Shown: positions 17,604 to 26,645 of the stretch, in pieces
Layout: each line of letters starts with the position of its first letter
Numbering within the stretch: the first letter of the stretch is position 1
Origin: Beijerinckia indica subsp. indica ATCC 9039
GTDB taxonomy: Bacteria; Pseudomonadota; Alphaproteobacteria; Rhizobiales; Beijerinckiaceae
Assembly (NCBI RefSeq): GCF_000019845.1
Contig: NC_010581.1
Coordinates: forward strand, 1,555,501 to 1,619,500
Reading direction: 5' to 3'
Length of the DNA: 64,000 nucleotides
Position numbers and translations under genes: made by a program
Notes under the pieces: generated by a model
What the model was told of the DNA's origin: nothing
What the model saw: only the letters and a program-made list of their open reading frames with translations
Database searches by the model: none

Positions 17604-18017
17604 ATGCTGCAACCAAAACGCACCAAATTCCGAAAGGCTTTCAAAGGCCGCATTCATGGCGCCGCCAAGGGTGGGTTCGAGCTGAATTTCGGTGAGTTCG
17701 GCTTGAAGGCGATGGAGCCCGAACGTATTACGGCCCGTCAGATCGAGGCTGCTCGCCGCGCCATGACTCGCCATATGAAACGCGCTGGACGTGTCTGGAT
17801 CAGAATCTTCCCGGATGTGCCGGTGTCGAAAAAGCCGACCGAGGTTCGCATGGGTAAAGGTAAGGGCGCGCCGGAATTCTGGGCGGCCCGCGTGGCACCC
17901 GGGCGTATCATGTTCGAGCTCGATGGCGTACCGGCTGATCTCGCTCGGGAGGCCCTGCGTTTGGCTGCGGCCAAGTTGCCGATCAAAACGCGCTTCATCC
18001 AGCGCATCGAAGAGTAA
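17604..18017 (+). CDS. rplP: 50S ribosomal protein L16
   Basis: L16 organises the A-site tRNA binding region of the 50S, 137 aa, normal length. [19 protein letters not shown] and [20 protein letters not shown] are diagnostic. Lies 36 bp after rpsC and 12 bp before rpmC. Confidence 0.99.
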   Translation: MLQPKRTKFRKAFKGRIHGAAKGGFELNFGEFGLKAMEPERITARQIEAARRAMTRHMKRAGRVWIRIFPDVPVSKKPTEVRMGKGKGAPEFWAARVAPGRIMFELDGVPADLAREALRLAAAKLPIKTRFIQRIEE

Positions 18018-18029
18018 GAGGGCGCAGCC

Positions 18030-18242
18030 ATGAAAAGCAAACAGCGTTTGTCGGATCTTCGGGTCATGACCGTCGACCAGCTGGATCAGGAATTGTTGAA
18101 TCTCAAGAAAGAGCAGTTCAACCTGCGCTTTCAGCGGGCCACCGGCCAGCTCGAAAATACGGCACGTGTGCGCATTGTGCGGCGGGATATCGCGCGGATC
18201 AAAACGCTCGCCGCCAAGCAACGCCAAGCCGCCAGCGCCTGA
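18030..18242 (+). CDS. rpmC: 50S ribosomal protein L29
   Basis: Small helical protein beside the exit tunnel that contacts L23 and SRP, 70 aa. The signature [22 protein letters not shown] followed by [15 protein letters not shown] is clear. Slightly longer than the E. coli protein because of an Ala/Gln-rich tail ([10 protein letters not shown]). Confidence 0.97.
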   Translation: MKSKQRLSDLRVMTVDQLDQELLNLKKEQFNLRFQRATGQLENTARVRIVRRDIARIKTLAAKQRQAASA

Positions 18243-18283
18243 GGACAGGCCCGCCCACTTGCTAGAACAGGTTTAAAAAGATT

Positions 18284-18526
18284 ATGCCGAAGCGAATCCT
18301 CCAAGGCGTCGTGGTGAGCGACAAACAAGAAAAAACCATTGTGGTGAAAGTCGAGCGCCGCTTCACACACCCGCTTTTGAAGAAGACGGTGCGGCGTTCG
18401 AAAAATTATCACGCCCATGACGAAGCAGGTACGTATAAGATTGGCGATACCGTCTCGATTGAAGAGACCAAGCCGATTTCCAGGTTGAAACGCTGGATTG
18501 TTCTCGAGACAGCGGCTAAAGCTTGA
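18284..18526 (+). CDS. rpsQ: 30S ribosomal protein S17
   Basis: Primary 16S rRNA-binding OB-fold protein, 80 aa. [38 protein letters not shown] and ISRLKRWIV are conserved S17 segments. Followed by a 96-bp gap with two small palindromes before rplN. Confidence 0.98.
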   Translation: MPKRILQGVVVSDKQEKTIVVKVERRFTHPLLKKTVRRSKNYHAHDEAGTYKIGDTVSIEETKPISRLKRWIVLETAAKA

Positions 18527-18538
18527 AAATAAATCATA

Positions 18539-18593
18539 AAGGAGACGCAGGTCTCCTTCAGGCGCAGTCCGGCTTGCACTTGTTGCAGGCCGG
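18539..18593 (+). other. paired hairpins between rpsQ and rplN
   Basis: AAGGAGAC (18539-18546) / GTCTCCTT (18551-18558) forms a perfect 8-bp stem with a 4-nt loop. CCGGC-T-TGCA (18569-18578) / TGCA-G-GCCGG (18584-18593) forms a second. This is the S10-to-spc junction in the E. coli order. They may cause attenuation or processing; there is no T-tract. Confidence 0.4.
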
Positions 18594-18622
18594 AAACCGT
18601 TCTGAATAGAAAGGTCAAGCAG

Positions 18623-18991
18623 ATGATTCAGATGCAGACTAATCTCGACGTGGCCGATAATTCCGGCGCACGGCGTGTGATGTGCATCAAGGTTCTTGGC
18701 GGCTCGAAGCGCAAATATGCCGGGGTCGGCGATATTATCGTCGTATCCGTCAAAGAGGCCATTCCGCGCGGGCGCGTGAAAAAGGGCGATGTGATGAAGG
18801 CGGTGGTTGTTCGGACCGCCAAGGATATCAAGCGCGCCGATGGTTCCGTGATTCGCTTCGATACCAATGCCGCCGTTTTGATTAATAATCAGTCGGAGCC
18901 GGTCGGCACTCGTATTTTCGGGCCGGTGCCGCGCGAATTGCGCGCCAAAAATCACATGAAGATCATCTCGCTCGCTCCGGAGGTGCTGTGA
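18623..18991 (+). CDS. rplN: 50S ribosomal protein L14
   Basis: Intersubunit-bridge protein, 122 aa, normal length. [27 protein letters not shown] and [26 protein letters not shown] are diagnostic. The TGA stop overlaps the rplX ATG by one base (TGATG), indicating coupled translation. Confidence 0.99.
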   Translation: MIQMQTNLDVADNSGARRVMCIKVLGGSKRKYAGVGDIIVVSVKEAIPRGRVKKGDVMKAVVVRTAKDIKRADGSVIRFDTNAAVLINNQSEPVGTRIFGPVPRELRAKNHMKIISLAPEVL

Positions 18992-19308
18992 TGGCCGCTA
19001 AAATCAAAAAAGGCGACAAGGTCGTCGTTTTGGCTGGACGCGACAAGGGCCGTTCTGGCGAAGTGCTGCAGGTCCTTCCCAAGGAAGATCGCGCACTGGT
19101 CCGGGGGATCAATCTCGTCAAGCGGCACCAGCGTCAGACCGCCAAGCAGGAAGCTGGCATCTATACGAAAGAAGCGACGATCCATCTGTCGAATCTCGCG
19201 TTGGCCGATCCCAAGGACGGTAAGGCGACCCGCGTCGGGTTTAAGATTCTTGAAGATGGCCGCAAGGTGCGCTTCGCCAAGCATTCCGGAGATGTGATCG
19301 ATGGCTGA
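18991..19308 (+). CDS. rplX: 50S ribosomal protein L24
   Basis: Assembly-initiator protein of the 50S with a KOW motif, 105 aa from the ATG at 18991. A GTG directly before it (18988) is possible but would add only one residue. [22 protein letters not shown] is the KOW region. The last 8 bases overlap the start of rplE. Confidence 0.98.
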   Translation: MAAKIKKGDKVVVLAGRDKGRSGEVLQVLPKEDRALVRGINLVKRHQRQTAKQEAGIYTKEATIHLSNLALADPKDGKATRVGFKILEDGRKVRFAKHSGDVIDG

Positions 19309-20005
19309 TAATAAAAAGGGTGGTAAGGCACCGGCCAAGGGTGGCAAGGCGAAAACCCCCGCGAAGACACCGGCCACCAAGAAACCCGCGGGCTCGATCT
19401 CGAGCCGCGATGTGACCCCGATTGCGACGGCCGGAGCAGAGGCGCTGGCCGCTCCGAAGGATTATACGCCGCGTCTCAAGAAATTTTATGAAGAGACGGT
19501 GAAGCCGAAGCTGATCGAGGAATTCGGCTATAAGAATCCGCTGGAAATCCCGACGATTGAAAAAATCGTGCTCAATATGGGCGTCGGTGATGCGGTCAAT
19601 GACACCAAGCGCGTGACGTTGGCTGCGGCCGATCTCTCGCTGATTGCTGGCCAGAAGCCGGTGATCACCCGGGCGCGCAAGGCGATCGCGACCTTCAAGG
19701 TTCGCGAGAACATGCCGATTGGCGCCAAGGTGACGTTGCGTAAGACGAGAATGTATGAATTTCTCGACCGTCTCGTAACGATCGCTTTGCCCCGTGTACG
19801 TGACTTCCGTGGCCTCAATCCCAAAAGCTTCGATGGCCGTGGAAATTATGCCATGGGTATCAAGGAACATATCGTGTTCCCGGAAATCGATTACGACAAA
19901 GCAGAAAGCATCCTCGGGATGGACATTATTGTCTGTACTTCGGCAAAAACCGATGATGAGGCTCGTGCGCTTCTGCGTGCATTCAACTTCCCATTCCGGC
20001 AGTGA
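19301..20005 (+). CDS. rplE: 50S ribosomal protein L5 with N-terminal extension
   Basis: 5S rRNA-binding protein of the central protuberance. The canonical L5 starts about residue 49 ([21 protein letters not shown]) and runs to [12 protein letters not shown]. Before it is an extension of about 48 residues rich in Lys, Pro and Ala ([20 protein letters not shown] and on), giving 234 aa against about 180 in E. coli. No ATG lies close to the canonical core, and the start overlaps rplX by 8 nt, which supports translation of the extension. The extension resembles an added basic disordered tail. Confidence 0.95.
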   Translation: MADNKKGGKAPAKGGKAKTPAKTPATKKPAGSISSRDVTPIATAGAEALAAPKDYTPRLKKFYEETVKPKLIEEFGYKNPLEIPTIEKIVLNMGVGDAVNDTKRVTLAAADLSLIAGQKPVITRARKAIATFKVRENMPIGAKVTLRKTRMYEFLDRLVTIALPRVRDFRGLNPKSFDGRGNYAMGIKEHIVFPEIDYDKAESILGMDIIVCTSAKTDDEARALLRAFNFPFRQ

Positions 20006-20042
20006 GTTTCGAGCTCAGACGCGGAATCAAGAGGTAAAGTTC

Positions 20043-20348
20043 ATGGCGAAGAAAAGTTCGGTCGAAAAGAACAAGCATCGCGCGCAATTGGTCAAGCAAT
20101 ATGCCGGCCGTCGCGCCCGCTTGAAGGCGATCGCGAACGATGAAACCCTGAGCATGGAGGAGCGCTTCGAAGCGCGCCTCAAATTGGCGGAATTGCCGCG
20201 TAATTCGGCTCCCGTAAGGCTGCGCAACCGCTGTGAAATCAGTGGCCGTCCGCGCGCTTTCACCCGCAAAATGAAAATGTCGCGTATCGCGGTTCGTGAA
20301 TTGGGCTCGCAGGGCCTGATCCCGGGCCTCGTGAAGTCGAGCTGGTAA
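20043..20348 (+). CDS. rpsN: 30S ribosomal protein S14 (zinc-independent form)
   Basis: 30S head protein, 101 aa, same length as E. coli S14. It starts [20 protein letters not shown] and contains [21 protein letters not shown]. Only one cysteine is present, so this is the long zinc-independent type, not the four-Cys short type. The frame is open further upstream, but only the ATG at 20043 gives an S14 N-terminus; GAGGTAAAG precedes it. Confidence 0.98.
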   Translation: MAKKSSVEKNKHRAQLVKQYAGRRARLKAIANDETLSMEERFEARLKLAELPRNSAPVRLRNRCEISGRPRAFTRKMKMSRIAVRELGSQGLIPGLVKSSW

Positions 20349-20360
20349 AAGGAGCGGATC

Positions 20361-20759
20361 ATGGCAGTCAACGATCCGTTGGGCGATATGCTCACACGCA
20401 TCCGCAATGCTCAGATGCGGCGCAAAGGAAAAGTGCAGACCCCGGGTTCGCGGTTGCGCGCCCATGTGCTCGATGTGTTGCAGGAAGAAGGCTATATTCG
20501 CGGTTATTCGACCACGGAATATGGCAACGGGCGCAGCGAGTTTGAGATTGAGCTGAAATATTTCGATGGCCTTCCGGTCATTCGTGAAATTCAGCGCGTA
20601 TCGAAGCCCGGTCGGCGTGTTTACACCGCGGTGAACGCGATTCCCCGTGTTGCCAATGGGCTTGGTATTTCGATCATCTCCACCCCCAAAGGCGTTATGG
20701 CCGATCACGCGGCACGCGAGGCCAATGTCGGCGGCGAAGTCTTGTGCAAGGTCTTCTGA
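20361..20759 (+). CDS. rpsH: 30S ribosomal protein S8
   Basis: 16S central-domain binding protein, 132 aa. [21 protein letters not shown] at the N-terminus and [20 protein letters not shown] with GGEVLCKVF at the end are classic. S8 represses the spc operon in E. coli. Preceded by AAGGAG, 12 bp after rpsN. Confidence 0.99.
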   Translation: MAVNDPLGDMLTRIRNAQMRRKGKVQTPGSRLRAHVLDVLQEEGYIRGYSTTEYGNGRSEFEIELKYFDGLPVIREIQRVSKPGRRVYTAVNAIPRVANGLGISIISTPKGVMADHAAREANVGGEVLCKVF

Positions 20760-20783
20760 CCTCCGGCTGAGGAGCCCAGTTCA

Positions 20784-21317
20784 ATGTCTCGTATCGGAAA
20801 AAAGCCGGTCGTCATTCCCGCTGGCGTGACAGCCAAGGTCGAAGGACAGGCCATTTCGGTGAAGGGCGGCAAAGGCGAATTGCATTTCACCGCGCCCGAT
20901 TATGTTTCTGTTGCTTTGGAAGGCACGCAGATTGCCGTCTCGCCGCGTTCTGAAGATAAAAAAGCCCGCGCGGCCTGGGGCATGACCCGGTCGATCGTGA
21001 ATAATCTGGTAATCGGAGTCTCGCAGGGTTTTGAGCGCAAGCTCGAGATCACGGGTGTCGGCTACAAGGCTGCGGTGCAAGGAAAGAATCTTCAACTTTC
21101 TCTGGGCTATAGCCACGATATTAGCTTTCCGATTCCGGATGGAATTGCGATTGCTGCGCCCAAGCCGACCGAGGTTTCGATCACCGGGATCGATAAGCAG
21201 CGGGTCGGGCAGATTGCCGCTGAAATTCGGGCCCTGCGTCCGCCGGAACCCTATAAGGGCAAGGGCGTGAAATATGCCGGGGAATTCATCTTCCGTAAGG
21301 AAGGCAAGAAGAAATAA
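20784..21317 (+). CDS. rplF: 50S ribosomal protein L6
   Basis: Two-domain protein near the elongation-factor binding site, 177 aa, same length as E. coli. [46 protein letters not shown] and the C-terminal [25 protein letters not shown] are conserved. Confidence 0.99.
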   Translation: MSRIGKKPVVIPAGVTAKVEGQAISVKGGKGELHFTAPDYVSVALEGTQIAVSPRSEDKKARAAWGMTRSIVNNLVIGVSQGFERKLEITGVGYKAAVQGKNLQLSLGYSHDISFPIPDGIAIAAPKPTEVSITGIDKQRVGQIAAEIRALRPPEPYKGKGVKYAGEFIFRKEGKKK

Positions 21318-21341
21318 GATTGAGAGCGAAGGGCCAATATT

Positions 21342-21704
21342 ATGGCAAAGGACATTGAGGCGACTGAACGCCGCAAGGCGCGGGTCCGCCGTTCGCTGCG
21401 CGCAAGGGCTTATGGTAAGCCGCGGCTTTCCGTCTTCCGTTCGTCGAAGCAGATTTATTGTCAGATTATCGATGATGGCGAAGGCAAGACCCTCGTTGCA
21501 GCCTCTTCGCTTGAAAAGGCTAACCGGGAAGGCTTGAAGACCGGCGCAACAGTCGAAGCGGCTAAGATTATCGGCAAGCTGATTGCCGAAAGGGCCGTTC
21601 AGGCTGGCATTAAGGACGTGATTTTCGATCGCGGTGCTTATATGTATCACGGGCGTGTCAAGGCCTTGGCTGATGGCGCGCGCGAAGGCGGCTTGAATTT
21701 TTAA
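21342..21704 (+). CDS. rplR: 50S ribosomal protein L18
   Basis: 5S rRNA-binding protein, 120 aa. [30 protein letters not shown] and the C-terminal [29 protein letters not shown] are diagnostic. 99 bp of AT-rich spacer follow before rpsE. Confidence 0.99.
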   Translation: MAKDIEATERRKARVRRSLRARAYGKPRLSVFRSSKQIYCQIIDDGEGKTLVAASSLEKANREGLKTGATVEAAKIIGKLIAERAVQAGIKDVIFDRGAYMYHGRVKALADGAREGGLNF

Positions 21705-21803
21705 AGCCAGCTGTCGGAAAGGATTTTGGCCTTTTCGACCTTTTTCCATTCGAAGCGAGCGGTCGATCTTTCGGAGGCCGCGTTTAAGTGACGGACAATA
21801 ATA

Positions 21804-22373
21804 ATGGCGCGTGAAGGTGAAGGCGGCGGTCGTGGTGGCCGCGAAGAACGCGATAGCGAATTCGTGGACCGTTTGGTCCATATCAATCGCGTCGCCAAAG
21901 TGGTGAAAGGCGGCCGGCGGTTTGGCTTTGCCGCTCTGGTCGTGGTCGGCGACCAGAAGGGTCGAGTCGGCTATGGCCATGGCAAGGCCCGTGAAGTGCC
22001 GGAAGCTATTCGCAAAGCGACGGAATCGGCTAAGCGGGCCTTGATTCGCGTGCCCTTGCGCGAGGGGCGGACGCTGCATCATGATGTGAATGGTCGCCAC
22101 GGAGCTGGGCGTGTCGTCCTGCGCGCTGCGCCCGCCGGAACCGGGATCATCGCTGGCGGCCCGATGCGCGCCGTTTTCGAAACACTCGGCATGCATGACG
22201 TGGTTGCGAAGTCGCAGGGGTCTTCGAACCCTTACAATATGATTCGCGCAACGTTCGACGCTTTGCAGCGCGAGGATTCACCGCGCGCCGTCGCTGCCCG
22301 CCGTAGCCTCAAGGTTTCGGTTCTCCAAGGCCGGCGCCTGGGCGGTGACACCGAAACCGCTGCGGAAGGTTGA
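21804..22373 (+). CDS. rpsE: 30S ribosomal protein S5
   Basis: 30S body protein important for decoding accuracy, 189 aa. The Gly/Arg-rich N-terminus is longer than in E. coli (167 aa). The S5 double-stranded RNA-binding motif [28 protein letters not shown] and [25 protein letters not shown] are intact. Confidence 0.99.
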   Translation: MAREGEGGGRGGREERDSEFVDRLVHINRVAKVVKGGRRFGFAALVVVGDQKGRVGYGHGKAREVPEAIRKATESAKRALIRVPLREGRTLHHDVNGRHGAGRVVLRAAPAGTGIIAGGPMRAVFETLGMHDVVAKSQGSSNPYNMIRATFDALQREDSPRAVAARRSLKVSVLQGRRLGGDTETAAEG

Positions 22374-22386
22374 GGAGTTTTAGACG

Positions 22387-22581
22387 ATGACGACCTCAAC
22401 AAACCGCATCACGATCGAACAGGTCAAAAGCCCGATCGGCCGGCCAGGCTCGCAAAAGGCGACCCTGATTGGACTCGGTCTCAATAAAATTGGTCGCCGG
22501 TCCTCGTTGGAGGATAGCCCGGCGGTTCGCGGAATGATCGCTAAAGTGGCGCATCTGATCCGCGTCATTGACGGGCAGTGA
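22387..22581 (+). CDS. rpmD: 50S ribosomal protein L30
   Basis: Small 50S protein, 64 aa. [30 protein letters not shown] is the family signature and the C-terminus is [11 protein letters not shown]. Lies 13 bp after rpsE and 12 bp before rplO. Confidence 0.98.
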   Translation: MTTSTNRITIEQVKSPIGRPGSQKATLIGLGLNKIGRRSSLEDSPAVRGMIAKVAHLIRVIDGQ

Positions 22582-22593
22582 GGGCTTTGGGCG

Positions 22594-23076
22594 ATGAAAC
22601 TCAATGATATTTCCGACAATCCTGGCTCTTCCAAATCGCGCATGCGGGTCGGCCGTGGTATCGGCTCCGGCAAGGGTAAGACCTGCGGACGTGGTGTGAA
22701 GGGTCAGAAAGCCCGTACCGGTGTGGCGATCAAGGGCTTCGAAGGCGGTCAGATGCCGATTCATCGGCGCCTGCCAAAGCGCGGTTTCTGGAATCCTTTC
22801 TCGACTGATTATAACGAAGTCAATCTCGGGCGTATTCAGACCGCGATTGATGCCGGCAAGCTCAATGTGGCGCTTCCCGTCACCATTGAAGCGTTGGTCG
22901 AAGCCGGTGTCTGCGCCAAGGCGCGCGATGGCGTCAAGATTCTTGGCAATGGCGAACTCAAGGCGAAGCTGACATTCGAAGTGGCTTCCGCTTCCAAGAC
23001 AGCGGTTGCCGCGATTGAACAGCTCGGCGGCTCGATTACGCTGTTGAAGGCTCAGCCGGCTGCTGCTGAAGCTTGA
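22594..23076 (+). CDS. rplO: 50S ribosomal protein L15
   Basis: Late-assembly 50S protein, 160 aa. [30 protein letters not shown] and the Gly-rich [11 protein letters not shown] / [19 protein letters not shown] region are diagnostic. Last ribosomal gene before a 354-bp gap and secY. Confidence 0.99.
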   Translation: MKLNDISDNPGSSKSRMRVGRGIGSGKGKTCGRGVKGQKARTGVAIKGFEGGQMPIHRRLPKRGFWNPFSTDYNEVNLGRIQTAIDAGKLNVALPVTIEALVEAGVCAKARDGVKILGNGELKAKLTFEVASASKTAVAAIEQLGGSITLLKAQPAAAEA

Positions 23077-23126
23077 GGCTTCGGGCCTGCGCCAAAGCGC
23101 CAATCGACAAATTGCTCGTTTCCTTT

Positions 23127-23168
23127 TAGGGCCTATGCGGTGGAAAATCATTCACCACATAGGCCCTA
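23127..23168 (+). other. long hairpin upstream of secY
   Basis: Arms TAGGGCCTATGCGGTG (23127-23142) and CACCACATAGGCCCTA (23153-23168) pair over 16 positions with a single mismatch and a 10-nt loop. There is no T-tract, so it is more likely an attenuator, processing site or 3'-end stabiliser for the ribosomal transcript than an intrinsic terminator. Confidence 0.65.
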
Positions 23169-23299
23169 GATGTTTGGTCAAACGGGTATGACAGGCAAAA
23201 GGAGCGTCTTAATCGGCGGTTTTTGGGCTTTTCAATCGTTCCTTTAGGGCGGCGAGGCTGGAGCAGCAAAAGAATTCCACGTTCCATGCCTTTGTAAAT

Positions 23300-23345
23300 G
23301 CATCAAATTTATTCGAAAACGGGTATCCATTTTCGGACTTGATGC
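23300..23345. repeat. dispersed palindromic repeat, copy upstream of secY
   Basis: Outer arms GCATCAA (23300-23306) and TTGATGC (23339-23345). The inner arms CGAAAAC and ATTTTCG resemble the CCGAAAAGTGG/CCACTTTTCGG core of the copy at 38185. This is a diverged member of the family found after glpX, after the RND pump and elsewhere. Confidence 0.6.
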
Positions 23346-23430
23346 TGTATTTGAAATCAATGGTTCAACGCATGGACCCAGCCGCGACTTGTGGGAGGCG
23401 GGGAGGGGCCATGCCTCAGCGGAGCTTTCA

Positions 23431-24765
23431 ATGGTTTCGGCCGCGGAACAACTTGCATCCAATGTCAATTGGGGGGCCTTTTCTAAAGCCACCGAGCTCA
23501 AGCAACGCATCTGGTTTACCTTGGGCGCACTGATCATCTATCGGTTGGGAACGTATATTCCCTTGCCGGGCATTGATCCTGCGGCTTTCGAGGCGAATTT
23601 TACCGGTAATCGGCAGGGTGTTCTCGAGCTTTTCAATATGTTCGCGGGCGGCGCCGTGCAGCGCATGGCCATTTTCGCCTTGAACATCATGCCGTATATT
23701 TCGGCCTCGATCATCATCCAGCTTTTGACCTCCGTGCTTCCTGCGCTGGAAACCCTCAAGAAAGAGGGGGAGGCGGGCCGCAAGGTCATGAATCAATACA
23801 CCCGTTACCTGACGGTGATTCTGGCGGCGTTCCAAGCCTATGGCATAGCGGTCGGCCTCGAGAGCCAAGCGGGCGTCGTGACGGAACCTGGGTTCTTTTT
23901 CAGGATCAGCACCGTCTTGACCCTGATGGGTGGGACGATGTTTCTCATGTGGCTGGGCGAGCAGATCACCTCGCGCGGCATCGGCAATGGATCCTCGCTG
24001 ATTATTTTCGCGGGTATTGTCGCGGCTTTCCCCTCGGCCATCCTCAACACTTTGGAACTCGGACGTCAGGGAGCCATTTCAACCGGCGTGATTATCGGCG
24101 TCATCATCATGTCGATCGCGGTGATCGCCTTCATCGTCTTCATGGAAAGGGCGCAGAGGCGCGTCCTGATCACTTATCCGAAGCGACAGCAAGGCAACCG
24201 TGTCTATGAAGGTCAGACGTCGTTCCTACCTCTCAAGTTGAATACGTCTGGTGTGATCCCGCCAATTTTTGCCTCTTCCTTGCTGCTTTTGCCGACGACG
24301 ATTGCCAATTTCTCGCAGAATCAGGGTGGCACCGGTATTTTGGCGACGGTCTCGGCCTATCTCGCACACGGACGGCCGCTTTATATGGCTGCCTATGTCG
24401 CCTTGATCGTTTTCTTCGCTTTCTTTTATACGGCAATCGTTTTCAATCCGGTGGAAACAGCTGATAATCTCAAGAAGCACGGGGGATTCGTCCCGGGGAT
24501 CAGGCCGGGAGAGAGGACAGCGCAATATATCGATACGATTCTCATGCGCATAACGGTGCTGGGCGCGGCCTATCTGGCAGTGATCTGTCTTTTGCCGGAA
24601 ATCCTGATTTCCTATGCCGCGTTGCCGTTTTATTTCGGAGGCACGTCGCTCTTGATCGTTGTCAGTGTCACCATGGATACAGTGGCCCAGATTCATGGAC
24701 ATCTGCAGGCCCATCAGTATGAGGGTTTGATCAAGAAGGCAAAATTGCGGGGGAAACGGAAATGA
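23431..24765 (+). CDS. secY: protein translocase subunit SecY
   Basis: Central channel subunit of the Sec translocon in the inner membrane, 444 aa, ten predicted membrane segments. The start at 23431 ([20 protein letters not shown]) is chosen because it matches family N-termini and has GCGGAG upstream; an in-frame start at 23389 adds 14 unrelated residues. [15 protein letters not shown], the cytoplasmic loop [21 protein letters not shown] and the C-terminal [20 protein letters not shown] are characteristic. Overlaps adk by 4 nt. Confidence 0.98.
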   Translation: MVSAAEQLASNVNWGAFSKATELKQRIWFTLGALIIYRLGTYIPLPGIDPAAFEANFTGNRQGVLELFNMFAGGAVQRMAIFALNIMPYISASIIIQLLTSVLPALETLKKEGEAGRKVMNQYTRYLTVILAAFQAYGIAVGLESQAGVVTEPGFFFRISTVLTLMGGTMFLMWLGEQITSRGIGNGSSLIIFAGIVAAFPSAILNTLELGRQGAISTGVIIGVIIMSIAVIAFIVFMERAQRRVLITYPKRQQGNRVYEGQTSFLPLKLNTSGVIPPIFASSLLLLPTTIANFSQNQGGTGILATVSAYLAHGRPLYMAAYVALIVFFAFFYTAIVFNPVETADNLKKHGGFVPGIRPGERTAQYIDTILMRITVLGAAYLAVICLLPEILISYAALPFYFGGTSLLIVVSVTMDTVAQIHGHLQAHQYEGLIKKAKLRGKRK

Positions 24766-25343
24766 GGCTTATTCTTTTGGGACCGCCTGGCGCTGGCAAG
24801 GGGACTCAATCGGAGCGTTTGCGGGAACAATGCAAAATCCCGCAGCTTTCGACAGGTGATATGCTGCGCGCAGCCGTGAAAGCCGGCACGCCGATCGGTC
24901 TGAAGGCCAAGGCCGTGATGGACGCGGGTGGTCTGGTGTCCGACGATATTGTGGTCGGCATTGTTGCGGATCGGATCGAAGAACCTGATGCGCGCAACGG
25001 ATTCATTCTCGATGGCTTCCCGCGGACGGTCAAACAAGCGGAAGCCCTGACCACTATGCTCCACGAGAAGAAGATGGATCTCGACGCGGTCATCGAGCTT
25101 GTCGTTGATGAAAACGCGCTTCTGGCCCGGATCGAAAAGCGCGCCAAGGAAACTTTGGCGGCGGGCGGCACCGTGCGGGCGGATGATAATCCAGCCGCTT
25201 TCAAAACGCGTATTGATACTTATCGTGAGCAGACCGCTCCGGTTTCGGCCTATTATGCCAGCCAGGGCGTCCTGAAAACAGTGGATGGGATGGCCGATAT
25301 TGATACGGTGACGGCTGCGATCGATAAAATTCTCAAAGCCTAA
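24762..25343 (+). CDS. adk: adenylate kinase (short LID form)
   Basis: Interconverts ATP + AMP and 2 ADP. 193 aa; P-loop [10 protein letters not shown] at residues 7-16, AMP-site motifs [10 protein letters not shown] and [11 protein letters not shown]. The LID is short, without the zinc-binding cysteine insertion of long adenylate kinases, which fits alphaproteobacteria. Starts within the secY stop (ATGA), so translation is coupled. The gene order secY-adk is conserved, but the usual rpsM does not follow. Confidence 0.98.
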   Translation: MRLILLGPPGAGKGTQSERLREQCKIPQLSTGDMLRAAVKAGTPIGLKAKAVMDAGGLVSDDIVVGIVADRIEEPDARNGFILDGFPRTVKQAEALTTMLHEKKMDLDAVIELVVDENALLARIEKRAKETLAAGGTVRADDNPAAFKTRIDTYREQTAPVSAYYASQGVLKTVDGMADIDTVTAAIDKILKA

Positions 25344-25365
25344 AGCAAAACAGAGTGTCCGACGC

Positions 25366-25398
25366 GGCGGTTTCGATCAACGAAACCGCCTTTATTTT
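25366..25398 (+). terminator. intrinsic terminator after adk
   Basis: GGCGGTTTCG (25366-25375) / CGAAACCGCC (25381-25390), perfect 10-bp stem, 5-nt loop, then TTTATTTT. It ends the ribosomal/secY/adk transcription unit and lies between convergent genes, so it may also serve the Rrf2 gene. Confidence 0.9.
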
Positions 25399-25417
25399 GC
25401 GTTGGATAGGAAACGTC

Positions 25418-25867
25418 CTAAATATAATACATGAGGTCGGCATCATCGGTTTCGGCAAGCGCCCGCATTTCAGCGAGACTCCGATTGTCGAGAACCATGG
25501 CTATGGCGTTCCGGGCCTCCAGCATCAGCAGCCGCACGGTACATTTCTTCTCGTCAGCGCAATCGTCGCATCGACGATAGGACGTCTTGCTGGCGCATTG
25601 AATGGGGGCCAGAGGTCCGTCGAGCACACGGACGATATGACCGACCATGATTTCATGAGCCGGCCGGGCGAGTGTATAGCCGCCTCCCTTGCCCTTGCGG
25701 GAATTGACGAAACCCGCATTGCGCAATTCCCCGAGAATAGTATCGAGAAATTTCTTCGGGATCTCATTAGCGACAGCAATATCCGTGACCAGGGTCGCTT
25801 CGCCGAGCGGCCGCCCGGCGAGATGCACCATGGCTTTGAGACCGTATTTTCCTTTTTTAGTGAGCAT
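25418..25867 (-). CDS. Rrf2-family transcriptional regulator
   Basis: DNA-binding repressor/activator of the Rrf2 superfamily (IscR, NsrR, RirA, CymR), 149 aa. The N-terminal winged helix starts MLTKKGKYGLKAMVHLAG; the recognition region is IPKKFLDTILGELRNAGFVNSRKG. A cysteine group C-x8-C-x2-C-x5-C lies in the region where IscR-type proteins bind an Fe-S cluster. The spacing differs from E. coli IscR, so the ligand (Fe-S, or a cysteine-metabolism signal as for CymR) cannot be decided. It faces the adk terminator. Confidence 0.88.
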   Translation of the reverse strand: MLTKKGKYGLKAMVHLAGRPLGEATLVTDIAVANEIPKKFLDTILGELRNAGFVNSRKGKGGGYTLARPAHEIMVGHIVRVLDGPLAPIQCASKTSYRRCDDCADEKKCTVRLLMLEARNAIAMVLDNRSLAEMRALAETDDADLMYYI

Positions 25868-25967
25868 CCGAACTCCGATCGGGACATCCCGCGGTCCGCT
25901 CGTCCAAGCAAACGCTGCAGTAGAGCGTTTTAAGCAACCGCCTTGGTACGTGTTCGTAAACTACCGA

Positions 25968-25984
25968 TAGGGTTCGAAGGGAGA
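25968..25984. promoter_or_regulatory. candidate operator upstream of the Rrf2 gene
   Basis: CTA-c-CG-a-TAG forms an interrupted dyad centred at 25975/25976, about 100 bp upstream of the Rrf2 start codon. It could be an autoregulatory site. Weak evidence: one copy, imperfect symmetry. Confidence 0.2.
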
Positions 25985-26011
25985 ATTGTCCACAAGTTTC
26001 ATAGAATTTTA

Positions 26012-26039
26012 GGTCTCGGTGGGGCCGGGACCGCTTTTT
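26012..26039 (+). terminator. orphan terminator-like hairpin
   Basis: GGTCTCGG (26012-26019) / CCGGGACC (26025-26032), 8-bp stem with one G-T pair, 5-nt loop, then GC and TTTTT (26035-26039). On the plus strand no gene precedes it. It might end a small RNA, or in reverse act downstream of the minus-strand gene at 26148. Confidence 0.4.
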
Positions 26040-26147
26040 GAACTCGACCGGGATCGGCCAAGCGCCTCAAACCCAGACGGCGGGACTGAGATGAGATCGT
26101 TCGCTGGTTTTTAGAGGCAAGAGAGACTTGGGCCTGATTCGGCTAAG

Positions 26148-26645
26148 TTAATGGAGCACAGGCCTTTGCGAGGGAGGCGAATGGGGCAAGACCTCCCCGG
26201 ATTGGAGGATGAAGCCGCAGGACTTCAGGCCTTTCGCGGTTGCGCGGCTGGCTTCGACGAGACAATCGACCCTATGGGTGCCGAGTAATTCGGAAGCGGC
26301 CAGAATTTCCGTGAATTCTTCCGCGCATTGAGACGCGTGGATCAGAGAAAGCACCAAGCTTTCATCATGGCAGGGGCATTGGCAGGGACTTGGGTGCCAG
26401 GAGAGATCGCGGACGGCCTGTTCACGCAGGAGCCGCGTGAAGACATGCAAATCCGCGAAGAGGGCCTTGGCCTTTTCCGTCTCCAGTGTGCCGCGCAGGA
26501 CTTCCCATGCACGATCCCAGTAGCAGGTTTTGCGTGTGGCATGGCCCGTCATCCAGTAACGATATTGAACGAGGAGCAAATGTTCCGCCGAGGTCTTGGC
26601 GGCATGGTTCCTCTTGGGAATGAAGACTGTTTTCTCCGATGCCAT
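26148..26645 (-). CDS. conserved hypothetical protein with Cys/His motif
   Basis: 165 aa, function unknown. The start is supported by AAGGA 8 nt upstream of the ATG. An aromatic N-terminal part (LLLVQYRYWMTGHATRKTCYWDRAWEVL) is followed by CQCPCHDESLVLSLIHASQ, a Cys/His cluster followed by a hydrophobic helix. My recollection is that Rhizobiales carry proteins with a similar WRYWM... and C-x-C-x-(D/E)-E-x-L-x-L-x-L pattern annotated only as hypothetical; this was not checked. The cluster could bind a metal. Neighbours give no functional clue. Confidence 0.7.
   Translation of the reverse strand: MASEKTVFIPKRNHAAKTSAEHLLLVQYRYWMTGHATRKTCYWDRAWEVLRGTLETEKAKALFADLHVFTRLLREQAVRDLSWHPSPCQCPCHDESLVLSLIHASQCAEEFTEILAASELLGTHRVDCLVEASRATAKGLKSCGFILQSGEVLPHSPPSQRPVLH

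Larger units (their letters stand above)
23077..23430 (+). other. rplO-secY intergenic region with hairpin and repeat
   Basis: This is an unusually long gap inside the spc cluster. It holds a long hairpin (23127-23168) and one copy of the dispersed GCATCAA...TTGATGC palindrome (23300-23345). No gene is supported. secY may have its own promoter here. Confidence 0.6.

Noticed and set aside
25355-25933. Plus-strand open frame across the Rrf2 gene
   Set aside because: It is antisense to a clear Rrf2 regulator, starts inside the adk terminator and has no family resemblance.
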